A stretch of 64,000 bases of DNA from positions 17,326-81,325 of the forward strand of contig JANQRB010000171.1 in NCBI GenBank assembly GCA_028284775.1, given 5' to 3'. The notes under the pieces are model-generated. The model ran no database searches and was not told the origin of the DNA. It saw nothing but the letters and a program-made list of their open reading frames with translations. This stretch comes from Candidatus Kapaibacterium sp. (GTDB lineage: Bacteria; Bacteroidota; Ignavibacteria; Kapaibacteriales; UBA7675). Positions 30,878-38,787 of this stretch are shown in pieces; the first letter of the stretch is position 1, and every line of letters begins with the position of its first letter. The position numbers and the translations under genes were made by a program.

Positions 30878-31214
30878 TAAGCAATTGTGTTAAATCGCGG
30901 CTGAGTACCCCGGAAAGAGATGGGCCGGGGCACTCAGTACCACGATTGGATTATAGTAGCGAATCAGAGTGCGAGTTTTCTGATTATGCTACGGAGTTCG
31001 GAAATTCAATTGACTTTAATCGGTGCAAACTCTCAGATTCGAGAGCATGTATAGAAAAACTATGTTTTGAAACTTCCTCCAAATGTTAAACAATCAATTA
31101 CAACTTTTTGGATCAAAAACCGGAGCCTGCCAGGCCTCTTAAAACCCTTGCTCGGCAAGGCAGGACATCCGGTTTGGCCCCTCCACTTCGGACTGTGTAA
31201 ACCTAATGTTTGGA
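30878..31214. other. Gap with hairpin at 30901-30936
   Basis: No gene is supported. An extended hairpin at 30901-30936 (CTGAGTACCCCGG against CCGGGGCACTCAG, one mismatch) lies downstream of the minus-strand gene at 31215 and upstream of that at 30242. It may be a terminator or a leader element. A plus-strand frame at 31067-31342 overlaps the next gene and looks spurious. Confidence 0.45.
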
Positions 31215-31595
31215 CTAGAATTCTTGCGCGTCTTTATCAAACCGGTCATGCTGATGTAATAGCTCAATTATTTCGACTCGCCATTGATTTGCTATTTCTG
31301 CCTCTTTGCGGGCCAGAGTCTGGAGAGATGTTGCGTATCTAAGGCTGTTTGTCTTCTTCAAGTCCCGAAGAGTTCGGCCCAAACAATCTCGCGCCATAGA
31401 ATACTGGAGCATAGCAGCGTACAGCTTGATTGATTGAAAAGTGACCATTTTCGGGGCCAGTAACGCCGGGGTAGTGGCCATTTCGACCAAGCAGTCTTGA
31501 CAAAGAAATACTCTTCGCTTTTGCACAAAATGCCCCTCAACGGGCCTTTTGGACACGTGGCACTTCGCACAGATGTGCGTTTTTTCATTGTTCAA
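31215..31595 (-). CDS. Small putative zinc-finger protein
   Basis: A 126-residue cytoplasmic protein. Its N-terminus carries two CxxC knuckles, 'CAKC' at about 9-12 and 'CQDC' at about 32-35, spaced like a four-cysteine zinc ribbon. The rest is predicted helical ('AEIANQWRVEIIELLHQHDRFDKDAQ'). Small zinc-ribbon proteins of this kind are common in phages and may bind nucleic acid or protein; no specific family is recognisable. It is divergent from the two candidate structured RNAs at 31640-31896. Confidence 0.6.
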   Translation of the reverse strand: MNNEKTHICAKCHVSKRPVEGHFVQKRRVFLCQDCLVEMATTPALLAPKMVTFQSIKLYAAMLQYSMARDCLGRTLRDLKKTNSLRYATSLQTLARKEAEIANQWRVEIIELLHQHDRFDKDAQEF

Positions 31596-31639
31596 TTTGA
31601 CTCTTAGCGCCGGTTGGCTGAGATGCGCAGTCCGTGGCA

Positions 31640-31738
31640 GATTTGGAATTATAGGCGGTATTGCCTATAATTCGGCTTCCTACGGCCGGGGGGATGTGCC
31701 ACTGCACTGTGCAGTCTCAGCCTCACGGCTTTTTTTTG
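31640..31738 (+). ncRNA. Candidate structured RNA 1 with poly-T end
   Basis: An 11-bp hairpin (GAATTATAGGC / GCCTATAATTC, six-base loop, 31646-31673) is followed by a second structure. The second is built on CTGCA-CTG-TGCAG at about 31711-31723 and an outer GCCGGG/CACGGC pairing, and ends in eight T. No plus-strand gene lies upstream that this terminator could serve, so a short RNA of about 100 bases is the simplest reading. No known RNA family is recognised. Confidence 0.35.
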
Positions 31739-31768
31739 TTCGAAATATTCTTATTTTCCTTAATAAAT

Positions 31769-31896
31769 GCCGTCCAACTTGGAGACGTTTGTACCTACTG
31801 CCCAGATTTGCGGAGCGTCCGGATTCGCGCGCACGCTGTACCCCGCAATCGAAGTAACAGCAGTCAAAACGTCGGAGCAAATTGGACGGCCTTTTT
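31769..31896 (+). ncRNA. Candidate structured RNA 2: long nested hairpin
   Basis: Five stems nest in one hairpin: GCCGTCCAA (31769) with TTGGACGGC (31882), GACGTTT (31784) with AAACGTC (31867), ACTGC (31797) with GCAGT (31860), TTGCGG (31808) with CCGCAA (31843), and AGCGT (31814) with ACGCT (31833). The outer stem is followed by CTTTTTC on the plus strand, like an intrinsic terminator. It ends 13 bases before the stop of the minus-strand gene at 31909, so a role as that gene's 3' structure is an alternative. Confidence 0.45.
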
Positions 31897-31908
31897 CTGT
31901 GTTGCCAA

Positions 31909-33507
31909 TCATACGACTTGTCCATACTTGGGAACTATGATTTCTCTTTCCTGAAAGAGCTCAACTAAGTTTTCAATCATTTTGAGCGCATAATCGACTG
32001 GTATTGGTTCTGCACCTTTGATCCAGGCGCGAGGCGTGCCTTCAACCTTGGCCAATTTCGACTTAGCATTCCTTAATATTAGTCTGCTCTTGTTTACATC
32101 AAACTCCGCCTCGGCGACCTCAACAATAGCTGTTAACAGACAATTTGCCCGGAAATTATTACCTTCTCCCATCCGACTTGAAAGGTAAAGTTTATACGAG
32201 TCTGCCATGTTGAGAATTTTGTCATAGTGCGACGAGGAATGTCTGTTAAGCAATGCACAGTTGTGCATAGAGTTTAAGAATTCAATTGTGAGAATTGCCG
32301 GGTAAAGACCATCCTTGTCTTTTCGATAGATTGAAGTTTCTCGTCTGATATCTTCACTATCGAATGAGAGCCCCATAGGGATCAACTTTTTCCCTGAATA
32401 ACTCGGATGTCTAAACACCTCAACAATTGCACTTCGATATAAATGCCATTTTTGGCACAAAGCAATATTGTTAGTATCAAACTGAAACAAAGCAAATACT
32501 AACTGTTGCACCCGAGCAGCTTCTTCAAACTGTCGATTTTGGGTGCAAAGTAAGAATTTGATTTCCATCGCAGATATCCAGTTGCCGCCACCATGATTCA
32601 ATCCATCTAGCGCTGATTGAATGTAATTTAGTCCTATGTTAGTTTTCCTTAATCCGTAGCAGGCAGTACTCAATAAAAGTTGCACATCAGATACTAACGA
32701 TTTAGACCTAAACCGGACATTACTCTCATACCATTGAATTTGCTCTTCGCAAACTTGCTCAAGTTCTAGGTAATTAGTTCTCATCTGAGCTTGCAATTGT
32801 CTCGTGAGCATCCAATATTTTCTGAGTTGAAAACTTTCGTAGCGCTCGACCAATTGTTTCATTTCAGCAATCTTGGTAGAACAAAACGACTCTAAATCAG
32901 CATTAACAGTCTCACTCTTTATGCAAGCTGACGCGATTGTCATATAATCTGACCGCGCCTGGATCTCATGCCCAAGTTGTTGGGCATAGAACAAGATTTC
33001 TTTGTTGAGATTTTGTACCTCCTTCTCGTTTCCTTTGAGTGCTTCAGAGTCTCTTATTAAGCTTAATGCATCGACAATTGCAGTGGTCAAATGATATTCT
33101 TTTGCAACTGCCAGTACTCCATTTCTTGTTTTCATAAGTCCGGCAGCAATTGAAAGCTTACCGGTAGACTGAAAATATTTGCTCAAAGCCAGTCTCTTTG
33201 AACACTTATAGTCTGCCGCGCTGATTTGGCTTAGTTTTGATTGCTGAGGTTTCCACAATAGACAAATATTGATAAGAGAATCTTTTAGGCGTCCCTTGAA
33301 AGTTCGATATGTGGAGTCCGGGCTACGGTCGAATATTTGTTGACTCGCAGTATCGTCTTTATGAATTTCATCGTTTTCGATCAGACTGATTAACTTCTTT
33401 CCTTTTGCATTAATTCCTAGCTGCAAATGTGGCAACTCATCGAAGTTTTTGTTCGATGTAGCAAAAATCACAAGTTCCCTAAGTATTTCCACGACACTGT
33501 CTCCCAA
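31909..33507 (-). CDS. Orphan helical-repeat protein
   Basis: A 532-residue soluble protein, nearly all helix. Pairs of helices ('LLLSTACYGLRKTNIGLNYIQSALDGLNHGGG', 'AMEIKFLLCTQNRQFEEAARVQQLVFALF') look like TPR-related alpha-solenoid units. The N-terminal region ('LIENDEIHKDDTASQQIFDR...FKGRLKDSLIN') resembles a domain I recall in ~500-residue orphan proteins of Bacteroidota, often encoded in variable regions. No enzymatic motif is visible. Lower GC than the phage core suggests separate origin. A role in sensing or defence is only a guess from genomic position. Confidence 0.6.
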   Translation of the reverse strand: MGDSVVEILRELVIFATSNKNFDELPHLQLGINAKGKKLISLIENDEIHKDDTASQQIFDRSPDSTYRTFKGRLKDSLINICLLWKPQQSKLSQISAADYKCSKRLALSKYFQSTGKLSIAAGLMKTRNGVLAVAKEYHLTTAIVDALSLIRDSEALKGNEKEVQNLNKEILFYAQQLGHEIQARSDYMTIASACIKSETVNADLESFCSTKIAEMKQLVERYESFQLRKYWMLTRQLQAQMRTNYLELEQVCEEQIQWYESNVRFRSKSLVSDVQLLLSTACYGLRKTNIGLNYIQSALDGLNHGGGNWISAMEIKFLLCTQNRQFEEAARVQQLVFALFQFDTNNIALCQKWHLYRSAIVEVFRHPSYSGKKLIPMGLSFDSEDIRRETSIYRKDKDGLYPAILTIEFLNSMHNCALLNRHSSSHYDKILNMADSYKLYLSSRMGEGNNFRANCLLTAIVEVAEAEFDVNKSRLILRNAKSKLAKVEGTPRAWIKGAEPIPVDYALKMIENLVELFQEREIIVPKYGQVV

Positions 33508-33602
33508 AAATCCGGCTTTTCTGCTTTGTTCGCTTTACTCGACTAAAGTTTCGGCGAAAATAGACTCGTAGCAAAAGAAAAAGTGTCAGCTAGTTATTAA
33601 AA

Positions 33603-33651
33603 TGCCTCTGCACTTATTTTCCGTAAAGCCGTAAGATAAGATACAGAGGCA
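33603..33651 (+). promoter_or_regulatory. Leader hairpin before 33668
   Basis: Outer arms TGCCTCTG/CAGAGGCA (8 bp) enclose inner arms CTTAT/ATAAG. The structure ends 16 bases before the start codon of the small gene at 33668, just ahead of its AGGA ribosome site. It could control translation or mRNA stability. Confidence 0.4.
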
Positions 33652-33667
33652 AGAATAGGAATTCTCT

Positions 33668-33874
33668 ATGATTGAACTCTTGAGCATAATGCTCCATCTG
33701 CTATTGGTATTTAGTCCTGGAACTTATACAGTGACTGAGATTAGCCAGATTGAGAGTACCAACCAAGTTCAAATAGATAATGTTCGGCAAGACCAAGTAC
33801 TACTGGATTGGGTAATTGACGTATACAGCCCAGATGCTGAAATAATTGTAGTAATTGATCCTAACGAACAATAA
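33668..33874 (+). CDS. Small putative secreted protein
   Basis: A 68-residue protein. The first ~20 residues (MIELLSIMLHLLLVFSPGTYT) form a hydrophobic signal-like segment, and the rest is acidic and predicted beta-rich (VIDVYSPDAEIIVVIDP). The ATG at 33668 follows AGGAATTCTCT. It is the only plus-strand gene in this stretch, preceded by a leader hairpin and followed by the terminator at 34099-34138. No family is recognised; it might be a small membrane-active or exported accessory product. Confidence 0.45.
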   Translation: MIELLSIMLHLLLVFSPGTYTVTEISQIESTNQVQIDNVRQDQVLLDWVIDVYSPDAEIIVVIDPNEQ

Positions 33875-34239
33875 GACAAAGAACAGATATAGAGATTCTC
33901 TCAAAAATCGGAATCAAAAGAAACTGATCCCGAAGATTTTGATCGTTAAATAAACGGCCCTCTTTGCGTAACAATATACGACGGCAATTCAATATTCCGC
34001 AATACTTTTGCAGGTAAAGGAATATTTTTCTTAGTAGCAGCTTCCCATCACAAAAAATACTTATTGAGGTCAAGTGCTAGGACACGCTTCGACACATTAT
34101 ACGCCCACGGATGTAGTCACACCAATCCGTGGGCGTATTTCATTTGGTCAGGACATGTGTTCGGGGAAGATGGCTAAGACAATTTATGCCGAACAATTCC
34201 AGGGTTCTAAAGGGTAGCTAAAAGTTGGGTCCGAAGGGC
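33875..34239. other. Gap between convergent genes
   Basis: A minus-strand frame at 33861-34073 (70 codons) is not convincing. The stretch contains the strong terminator hairpin at 34099-34138 and otherwise nothing I can identify. Confidence 0.45.
34099..34138. terminator. Strong 14-bp terminator hairpin
   Basis: Perfect arms ATACGCCCACGGAT / ATCCGTGGGCGTAT with a 12-base loop, followed on the plus strand by TTTCATTT. It separates the plus-strand gene at 33668 from the minus-strand genes at 34240 onward. Confidence 0.75.
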
Positions 34240-34461
34240 TTACGCCGCTTCAACTAACCGAGCCAGGCTTAGAAACAACCTTTTTGCTCGTCCGATCTCT
34301 TGTAGTAAGTCACTGCCAGGTAGCTCAATTACAAGTTGGTCAAGTTGAACCTCCTTGATCCGAATCGCGTCTGATTCAATTCGGTTGTGAGCTTCCTGAA
34401 TTTCATCAACCAATGTACCAATTTCAACTCTCGTAGTATCACTAAGTACTACTTCGTTCAT
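34240..34461 (-). CDS. Small phage protein, unknown
   Basis: A 73-residue helical protein (MNEVVLSDTTRVEIGTLVDE...). I start at the ATG at 34461, ten bases after AGGAG; a TTG directly before it has better spacing and would add one residue. It is acidic, lacks Cys and membrane segments, and is rich in heptad-like Ile/Leu, so a short coiled coil is likely. It is the last gene of the minus-strand early block containing the recombination genes. No function is recognised. Confidence 0.55.
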   Translation of the reverse strand: MNEVVLSDTTRVEIGTLVDEIQEAHNRIESDAIRIKEVQLDQLVIELPGSDLLQEIGRAKRLFLSLARLVEAA

Positions 34462-34670
34462 CAACTATATACTCCTAAAGGTCTGAGCCTGTGGACCTTT
34501 GACTCGATAATAAACTAAGAAAAATGAATTAGAATTCAAGACAAAAGCAATTGCCGGTAGGAATAAGCGAATCAGTATTGTTCGGATCGATTTCAGATAA
34601 TTGACTCGCACCCAATATCACACCAGCCGCGTTCGGATTTTTTTTCCTGCCTAAGCTGTCGCTCGGTTTT

Positions 34671-34760
34671 TCAGGTCTGTCCTTCAAAGACCACTGCTAC
34701 AATCATAAAACAAATCCAGGCGACGGCAATTATCGCGATCATCCGCTGTTGACCATTCAT
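34671..34760 (-). CDS. Tiny single-pass membrane protein
   Basis: A 29-residue reading frame whose centre (IAIIAVAWICFMIVAVVF) is one transmembrane helix with a short charged tail on either side. The ATG at 34760 has an excellent ribosome site (GGAGA, four bases upstream). It starts 31 bases after the stop of the YqaJ-type exonuclease gene and is on the same strand, so it is probably co-translated from that operon. Phages often carry such small inner-membrane proteins for superinfection exclusion or lysis control, but the sequence does not say which. Confidence 0.6.
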   Translation of the reverse strand: MNGQQRMIAIIAVAWICFMIVAVVFEGQT

Positions 34761-34791
34761 AGATTCTCCATCACTCTATGACTTTATGACT

Positions 34792-35634
34792 TTATGTTAA
34801 CTTCAGGCGCCGTGAACCATTTCTTGACCTCTTGTAAGTCGCGACCAGCCGACCGCCGCACACCATCGACTCCGACGCACCGAACAAAAGTTTGATATTG
34901 TCGGCAACACGCCTGATTTCGGCCTCTACCTCTTTCTTTCGCTTCTGCAAATCCTTCATGTGCTGAATTTTCAGTAAGACGGGATGCCTTACTTCACAAA
35001 TCTCGTCAGGGTCAACTATCTTATGAAGGTAGTTGTGATCCGCGACAGTCTGCGGCGGCGGCGGCAACCGCGCCTGCACATGACTAAGCCAGAACTTTTC
35101 CACTGCGTCAACGACTCGTTCCAGATAGTTGTCATCCCGCGAGTAGGTGCAATAGCCAAAGTCAAATCCTCTGCTTATCCAGGCGATGGCACCCCAGCTA
35201 GAGCCGCTGCAATACATTTCCCATTGGTGCTGAGCATAGATATATGCCGGCACCCGACCTTCCTTCCAGCGCTTTGTGCTACCTCGCGAGGTCTTAACCT
35301 CCAAGACGCCCGTATCACTCCATTCCGGAATTATAACCCGGTCAGGAGTTGCAAAGCAATAGTCGCGTTCCGGATGTCGATAGATCTTGCTGTTTTCGTT
35401 AACAATCTTCCAACCTGTCTCGTTGGCGAACCATTCGGATACACCGTCTTCAAGGAAGCGGCCCGGAATAAATCTGGGACTATCGTATTCCTGTATCTTG
35501 TCGGACGTCTTATCCAGATACACATCCAGCGGCGTTTTGAAGGGATTAAGGCCCAGCACCGCGCCGACATCCGACGAGCCGATGCCTTTCTTGCGAGCAG
35601 CAAGCCATTCGAGTCGTTCGTCCGGCCGCATCAT
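34792..35634 (-). CDS. YqaJ-type viral recombinase exonuclease
   Basis: A 280-residue DNA exonuclease of the lambda-exonuclease/PD-(D/E)xK fold used in phage single-strand annealing recombination. Motifs are intact: 'GIGSSDVGAVLGLNPF' (about 17-32), Glu of 'GRFLEDG' (~62), Asp of 'TPDRV' (~98) and 'EVKT' (~112-115). A C-terminal helical region follows from about 230. Its ATG overlaps the stop of the upstream ATPase gene (ATGA), so the two are translationally coupled. Together they form a recombination module. Length is slightly above the family's core because of the C-terminal helix. Confidence 0.9.
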   Translation of the reverse strand: MMRPDERLEWLAARKKGIGSSDVGAVLGLNPFKTPLDVYLDKTSDKIQEYDSPRFIPGRFLEDGVSEWFANETGWKIVNENSKIYRHPERDYCFATPDRVIIPEWSDTGVLEVKTSRGSTKRWKEGRVPAYIYAQHQWEMYCSGSSWGAIAWISRGFDFGYCTYSRDDNYLERVVDAVEKFWLSHVQARLPPPPQTVADHNYLHKIVDPDEICEVRHPVLLKIQHMKDLQKRKKEVEAEIRRVADNIKLLFGASESMVCGGRLVATYKRSRNGSRRLKLT

Positions 35635-36707
35635 GTTAATACTGCCTTCTTCAGCTTTTCGAGCTGCGCGTCTGTCAGGTCTTCGAGGCGCTCCGATCTT
35701 CCGGCGCTATACTTCATCGCCACCTCCCGCGTTTTCATCGGCGCATCATTGCCGTACTTGGTTTTAGCATAATCGTGCAGGGCCGTGATCGCTGTTTCGC
35801 GAGAATTGCGAATGGCTGCCGCGTCAGCCTGGAGATTGGGGATCTCGACATAGTCACATAATATGTTCCAAAGCTCGAAATTCGTGTCGGGGTTAGAGAA
35901 AGTCTTACCCACTGAACCATTGCAGTCGCTTCGAGCGCCTTCGAAGATGGCCATGCCATCCTGCAATCTGAACTTTGCGTTGAACTCATATTCGAGGTCG
36001 TCTCGCTGTGTCGGCCGCAGAGTGACGACTCTGCGCTTGCGGCGGCCACCGTCCTCGTACTCTGTATCAATAGACTTTGAAGCACGGCAAGTACAAAGTA
36101 CGTGCGCCTGTGCGCGTTGGATTGCGGAATAGAGCTTTCTATGCAGGGGTGTACCAACACCCCATGCGCGACGTGTGTCGCCTCTAAACTCATTTTCGGC
36201 GAGGTCATGGACGGTTTGGAGTATGCCTGTCTCTCCTGTCCAGGCGTGGGTCAGACTGTCGACGACGATTACGCTATGACCGGCCGATGCGGCATTGGTT
36301 ATGGCCCTGCCATAAGTCTCGGGCGAGTCGTCGCCGAGAATTTCAGGTACGATGTCGAATTCGCGCCGGTATGGAAGCAGCTTGTCTCTTTCTGCCTGGC
36401 TACAAATCACATGGTACGAGCCACCCTCTTGATTCGCCATGTGCCTGGCCAGAGCCAGAACGAACCTGGTCTTTTTCGAAAAGTCGTGCCCATACGCAAG
36501 TAGTTTGAGATAGAAGCGAAGATCATCGTCCCGGCTTCGAATCAAACCTGCGGATTTTGCACTGCTGGCGGCGGCCTGCTGATGCTCTAATGTTGAATTG
36601 ATAAGGTTCTCCCTGTTTGGGGAGCAACCGCGTGACCCTTTGACTGTCGACACAAAATAAGTTCGGGAGCCAACTAATCCAAGATAAAAATGACTTCTGC
36701 GTAGCAA
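35631..36707 (-). CDS. RecA-like AAA_24/Sak4-type phage ATPase with unusual P-loop
   Basis: Up to 358 residues. The start is uncertain: 36707 is a TTG without a good ribosome site, and the conserved domain begins only near residue 68. The P-loop position reads 'YGHDFSKKT' (~72-80), where the family has GxxGxGK[ST]; the Lys-Thr pair is kept but the preceding Gly is Lys. Walker B is 'VIVVDSLTHAW' (~146). 'RPTQRDDLEYEFN' (~230) is typical of AAA_24 phage proteins that act as recombination or strand-annealing ATPases. It is followed by, and coupled to, the YqaJ exonuclease, which supports that role. Whether it still binds ATP normally is open. Confidence 0.75.
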   Translation of the reverse strand: MLRRSHFYLGLVGSRTYFVSTVKGSRGCSPNRENLINSTLEHQQAAASSAKSAGLIRSRDDDLRFYLKLLAYGHDFSKKTRFVLALARHMANQEGGSYHVICSQAERDKLLPYRREFDIVPEILGDDSPETYGRAITNAASAGHSVIVVDSLTHAWTGETGILQTVHDLAENEFRGDTRRAWGVGTPLHRKLYSAIQRAQAHVLCTCRASKSIDTEYEDGGRRKRRVVTLRPTQRDDLEYEFNAKFRLQDGMAIFEGARSDCNGSVGKTFSNPDTNFELWNILCDYVEIPNLQADAAAIRNSRETAITALHDYAKTKYGNDAPMKTREVAMKYSAGRSERLEDLTDAQLEKLKKAVLT

Positions 36708-36804
36708 TTTCAGGATTGTTTTTGCAATATATTGCCGAAATGCAATTAAAACGTCCTTGCATCGTTGTCATTCATAGGTCGCCAACCTAACCTCATTATT
36801 TGGT
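36708..36804. promoter_or_regulatory. Divergent early promoter region
   Basis: These 97 bases separate the minus-strand recombination genes from the plus-strand early block and must hold both promoters unless the ATPase starts further in. The stretch is AT-rich (TTGCAATATATTGCCG, ATTATTTGGTATG). A Bacteroidota-like TATTTG lies just before 36805. No operator repeats or repressor gene are evident. Confidence 0.4.
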
Positions 36805-36990
36805 ATGACAATTCAAGTACTTAGTAAGAAACCAGTTTTCGACATCCGCAATCTGGATGCAACCGAATACACATTTGAGATAGAAGCCGGAGATGCCACA
36901 GTAAGGGGCACGCTGAAGCTGCCAGACGATATAGACGTGGAGGCGCAATCTCTTGAGGAGTTATGCGACCGGTACGGAGAACGAAAGTAG
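36805..36990 (+). CDS. Small early phage protein
   Basis: A 61-residue protein (MTIQVLSKKPVFDIRNL...), acidic and probably a small beta-rich domain ('EYTFEIEAGDATVRGTLKL') with a C-terminal helix. It is the first gene of a compact plus-strand block: the next gene begins one base after its stop. No family is recognised. Similar small genes head early operons in many phages. Confidence 0.6.
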   Translation: MTIQVLSKKPVFDIRNLDATEYTFEIEAGDATVRGTLKLPDDIDVEAQSLEELCDRYGERK

Positions 36991-36991
36991 T

Positions 36992-37705
36992 ATGGTAGAT
37001 GTAATAGTGCAACAGTTGGACGCAGCCGAGTACGACCCGAATGATCCGGAGTCAGCAACGATTTCGCTTGTAGCGCTTCGCAATGAGATTGGTAAGCTAA
37101 ACGAGAAACTGGCAGTTGCCCGGTTTCGGATCGGCGTCATAATAAGCCAGAATGTGTTGGGCCTGACCGCTACCGAGTACGCGAATACCTTTCAGCTTAA
37201 GGAGTATGAAATATCGCAATGCAGACGCATGGCCGAAAAATTCGGCGGCGATGAGTCAGCATTTCTCTCCGCATTGAAATCGGTTGGCGGCACCTGGTAC
37301 AAGGCCGAGAAAGCCTTGCTTCGGCGGTCTAATACTTCCAGGCAGCCGCTACAAAGGCTCGTGAATAAAGTTGTGCCGATAATCGAAGATGTGCGCATCG
37401 ATCCGAATTCGGTGACGGAGCGCGAGCACCTGAACTATATCCGCGAGACTATCGACAATCTCCTGCCGCCCAGCCTGTCGCGCTACGATGGCAGCTTTCT
37501 CAAATACAATGCTTGCAGCTCCTGTGGCCATTATCCGCCGCCGCTGGAGGGGTTCGAGCTCGCAGAGCTACCAGGTGTACGGCATGTGCAGTTTCCCCTC
37601 TGCCCTACCTGTGTCCGAAAAGGATTGACACCCGAAACGGAACGTGTTAACCAATTGCTTGTCAGCTATATCAGCAACCTGATTAATGATGTGGTGTACA
37701 AATGA
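36992..37705 (+). CDS. Unknown early phage protein with zinc knuckles
   Basis: A 237-residue protein; I use the ATG at 36992, directly after the preceding stop, rather than the longer frame from 36953. The N-terminal two thirds are helical (about 15-160). The C-terminal part carries 'CSSCGHYPP' (~163-166) and 'CPTCVRKG' (~193-196), a four-cysteine zinc-binding site. The helix set around 'TATEYANTFQLKEYEISQCRRMAEKF' could be DNA-binding. Its stop overlaps the next start (ATGA), so the block is translationally coupled. A role in replication or transcription is possible but not shown. Confidence 0.65.
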   Translation: MVDVIVQQLDAAEYDPNDPESATISLVALRNEIGKLNEKLAVARFRIGVIISQNVLGLTATEYANTFQLKEYEISQCRRMAEKFGGDESAFLSALKSVGGTWYKAEKALLRRSNTSRQPLQRLVNKVVPIIEDVRIDPNSVTEREHLNYIRETIDNLLPPSLSRYDGSFLKYNACSSCGHYPPPLEGFELAELPGVRHVQFPLCPTCVRKGLTPETERVNQLLVSYISNLINDVVYK

Positions 37706-38061
37706 CATGTACCGTTAAGGTGTACAAGTATTGTTCGCCCCATTTATCTCAGATAGCCGATTGGTGCCAGCAGGAAATGGGCTTCAGGCCTTACCGCCGG
37801 CAGGTCGTTTGCTATGTAATGCGAAATGTCACTACCCTGCCCTTAGATTTTTGCCGTCGAAGCACGGCACGTTACTCTTCAAATGCAGCCACCTATAGCG
37901 TCACGGTGAATAAGAAGGATGCGAAAAAATTCAGGCAGGCCGTAATGGGCTTCGATTTCGTGCCCGACCCTGCCAGTCTTATATCAGCCGCCATAATCTT
38001 TATGGCGGAGGCGATCACACATAAGGAATCAAGATGCGAATCGGTATTGACATTGACGTAG
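37702..38061 (+). CDS. Unknown early phage protein
   Basis: A 119-residue basic protein, coupled by a four-base overlap to the gene before it. It has five Cys in the first half, no signal peptide and a helical C-terminal part (ISAAIIFMAEAITH). The next gene starts inside its last nine codons. I do not recognise a family. Confidence 0.5.
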   Translation: MTCTVKVYKYCSPHLSQIADWCQQEMGFRPYRRQVVCYVMRNVTTLPLDFCRRSTARYSSNAATYSVTVNKKDAKKFRQAVMGFDFVPDPASLISAAIIFMAEAITHKESRCESVLTLT

Positions 38062-38324
38062 CCCCTCCCCGAATGGGTATCGTGCTCAGGCCCTATCCAA
38101 ACATCGCGATCCGGATCGACGAGAAGGTCAGGAATCCTTTCAAAGTACTTGTACTGCTTCTCGACGCTATTCTATTTGCGGAGTGTAATCGTGCCGCCAA
38201 AGGTGCGGGTTTGTCCGAATCCACCGCTACAAGATGGTGGCATGGTATGGTCAAGCGCTACAAGACCATCCAGGGGTGTAGGTCTGTGCTCAGCAGGAAT
38301 AGGCGGAAAACACGGATAGAGTAA
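38034..38324 (+). CDS. Small protein with possible helix-turn-helix
   Basis: A 96-residue protein whose start overlaps the preceding gene by 28 bases. The segment 'AECNRAAKGAGLSESTATRWWHGMVKRYKTI' (about 54-84) has the spacing of a helix-turn-helix DNA-binding unit, and the tail is strongly basic (RNRRKTRIE). It could be a small phage regulator, but the N-terminal half is unknown and the domain call rests on pattern only. Confidence 0.5.
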   Translation: MRIGIDIDVAPPRMGIVLRPYPNIAIRIDEKVRNPFKVLVLLLDAILFAECNRAAKGAGLSESTATRWWHGMVKRYKTIQGCRSVLSRNRRKTRIE

Positions 38325-38451
38325 CTTGCGATCTACCCCTTGTTCGGACAGGCTGATTTATAAGTTGGCGACTCTGCACTTTTCTTACACACCATTCGTT
38401 GTGATTTTACAATAAGTTACTTATTCGCAACAATGCAAGTGGTCAGCGCAA

Positions 38452-38685
38452 ATGGATGAAGAAACACACGCACTAATTAGCCATGAACTTGCAAGAGCCA
38501 ATCAGCACACTATTCGCAGAATCCAGAGGCCCGAGATATTCAAAAACAGGCTGCTTTTATGGTCTATGGAAGTAAATACCACGTACGAGCCAATTCCAGA
38601 CGGTGCAAGCGATCGAAATGTATTTGAATACGAAGTAGAAAAGTATCTCCAGGATATTGAAGACCGCCAAAGAGTATATCAATGA
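38452..38685 (+). CDS. Small unknown protein
   Basis: A 77-residue charged helical protein (MDEETHALISHELARANQHTIRR...) with no Cys and no membrane segment. It is separated from the previous gene by 127 bases and lies convergent to the minus-strand gene at 38788. Lower GC than the structural genes. No family is recognised. Confidence 0.5.
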   Translation: MDEETHALISHELARANQHTIRRIQRPEIFKNRLLLWSMEVNTTYEPIPDGASDRNVFEYEVEKYLQDIEDRQRVYQ

Positions 38686-38787
38686 TCGTCGGATAAAGGT
38701 TTGAGAAATGAAATGTCTGTTGGAATCACGAATAGCATTGTTAATTAGTTCGCGATACAATCTCCAATAGTTCACTGCTTCGAAAAT

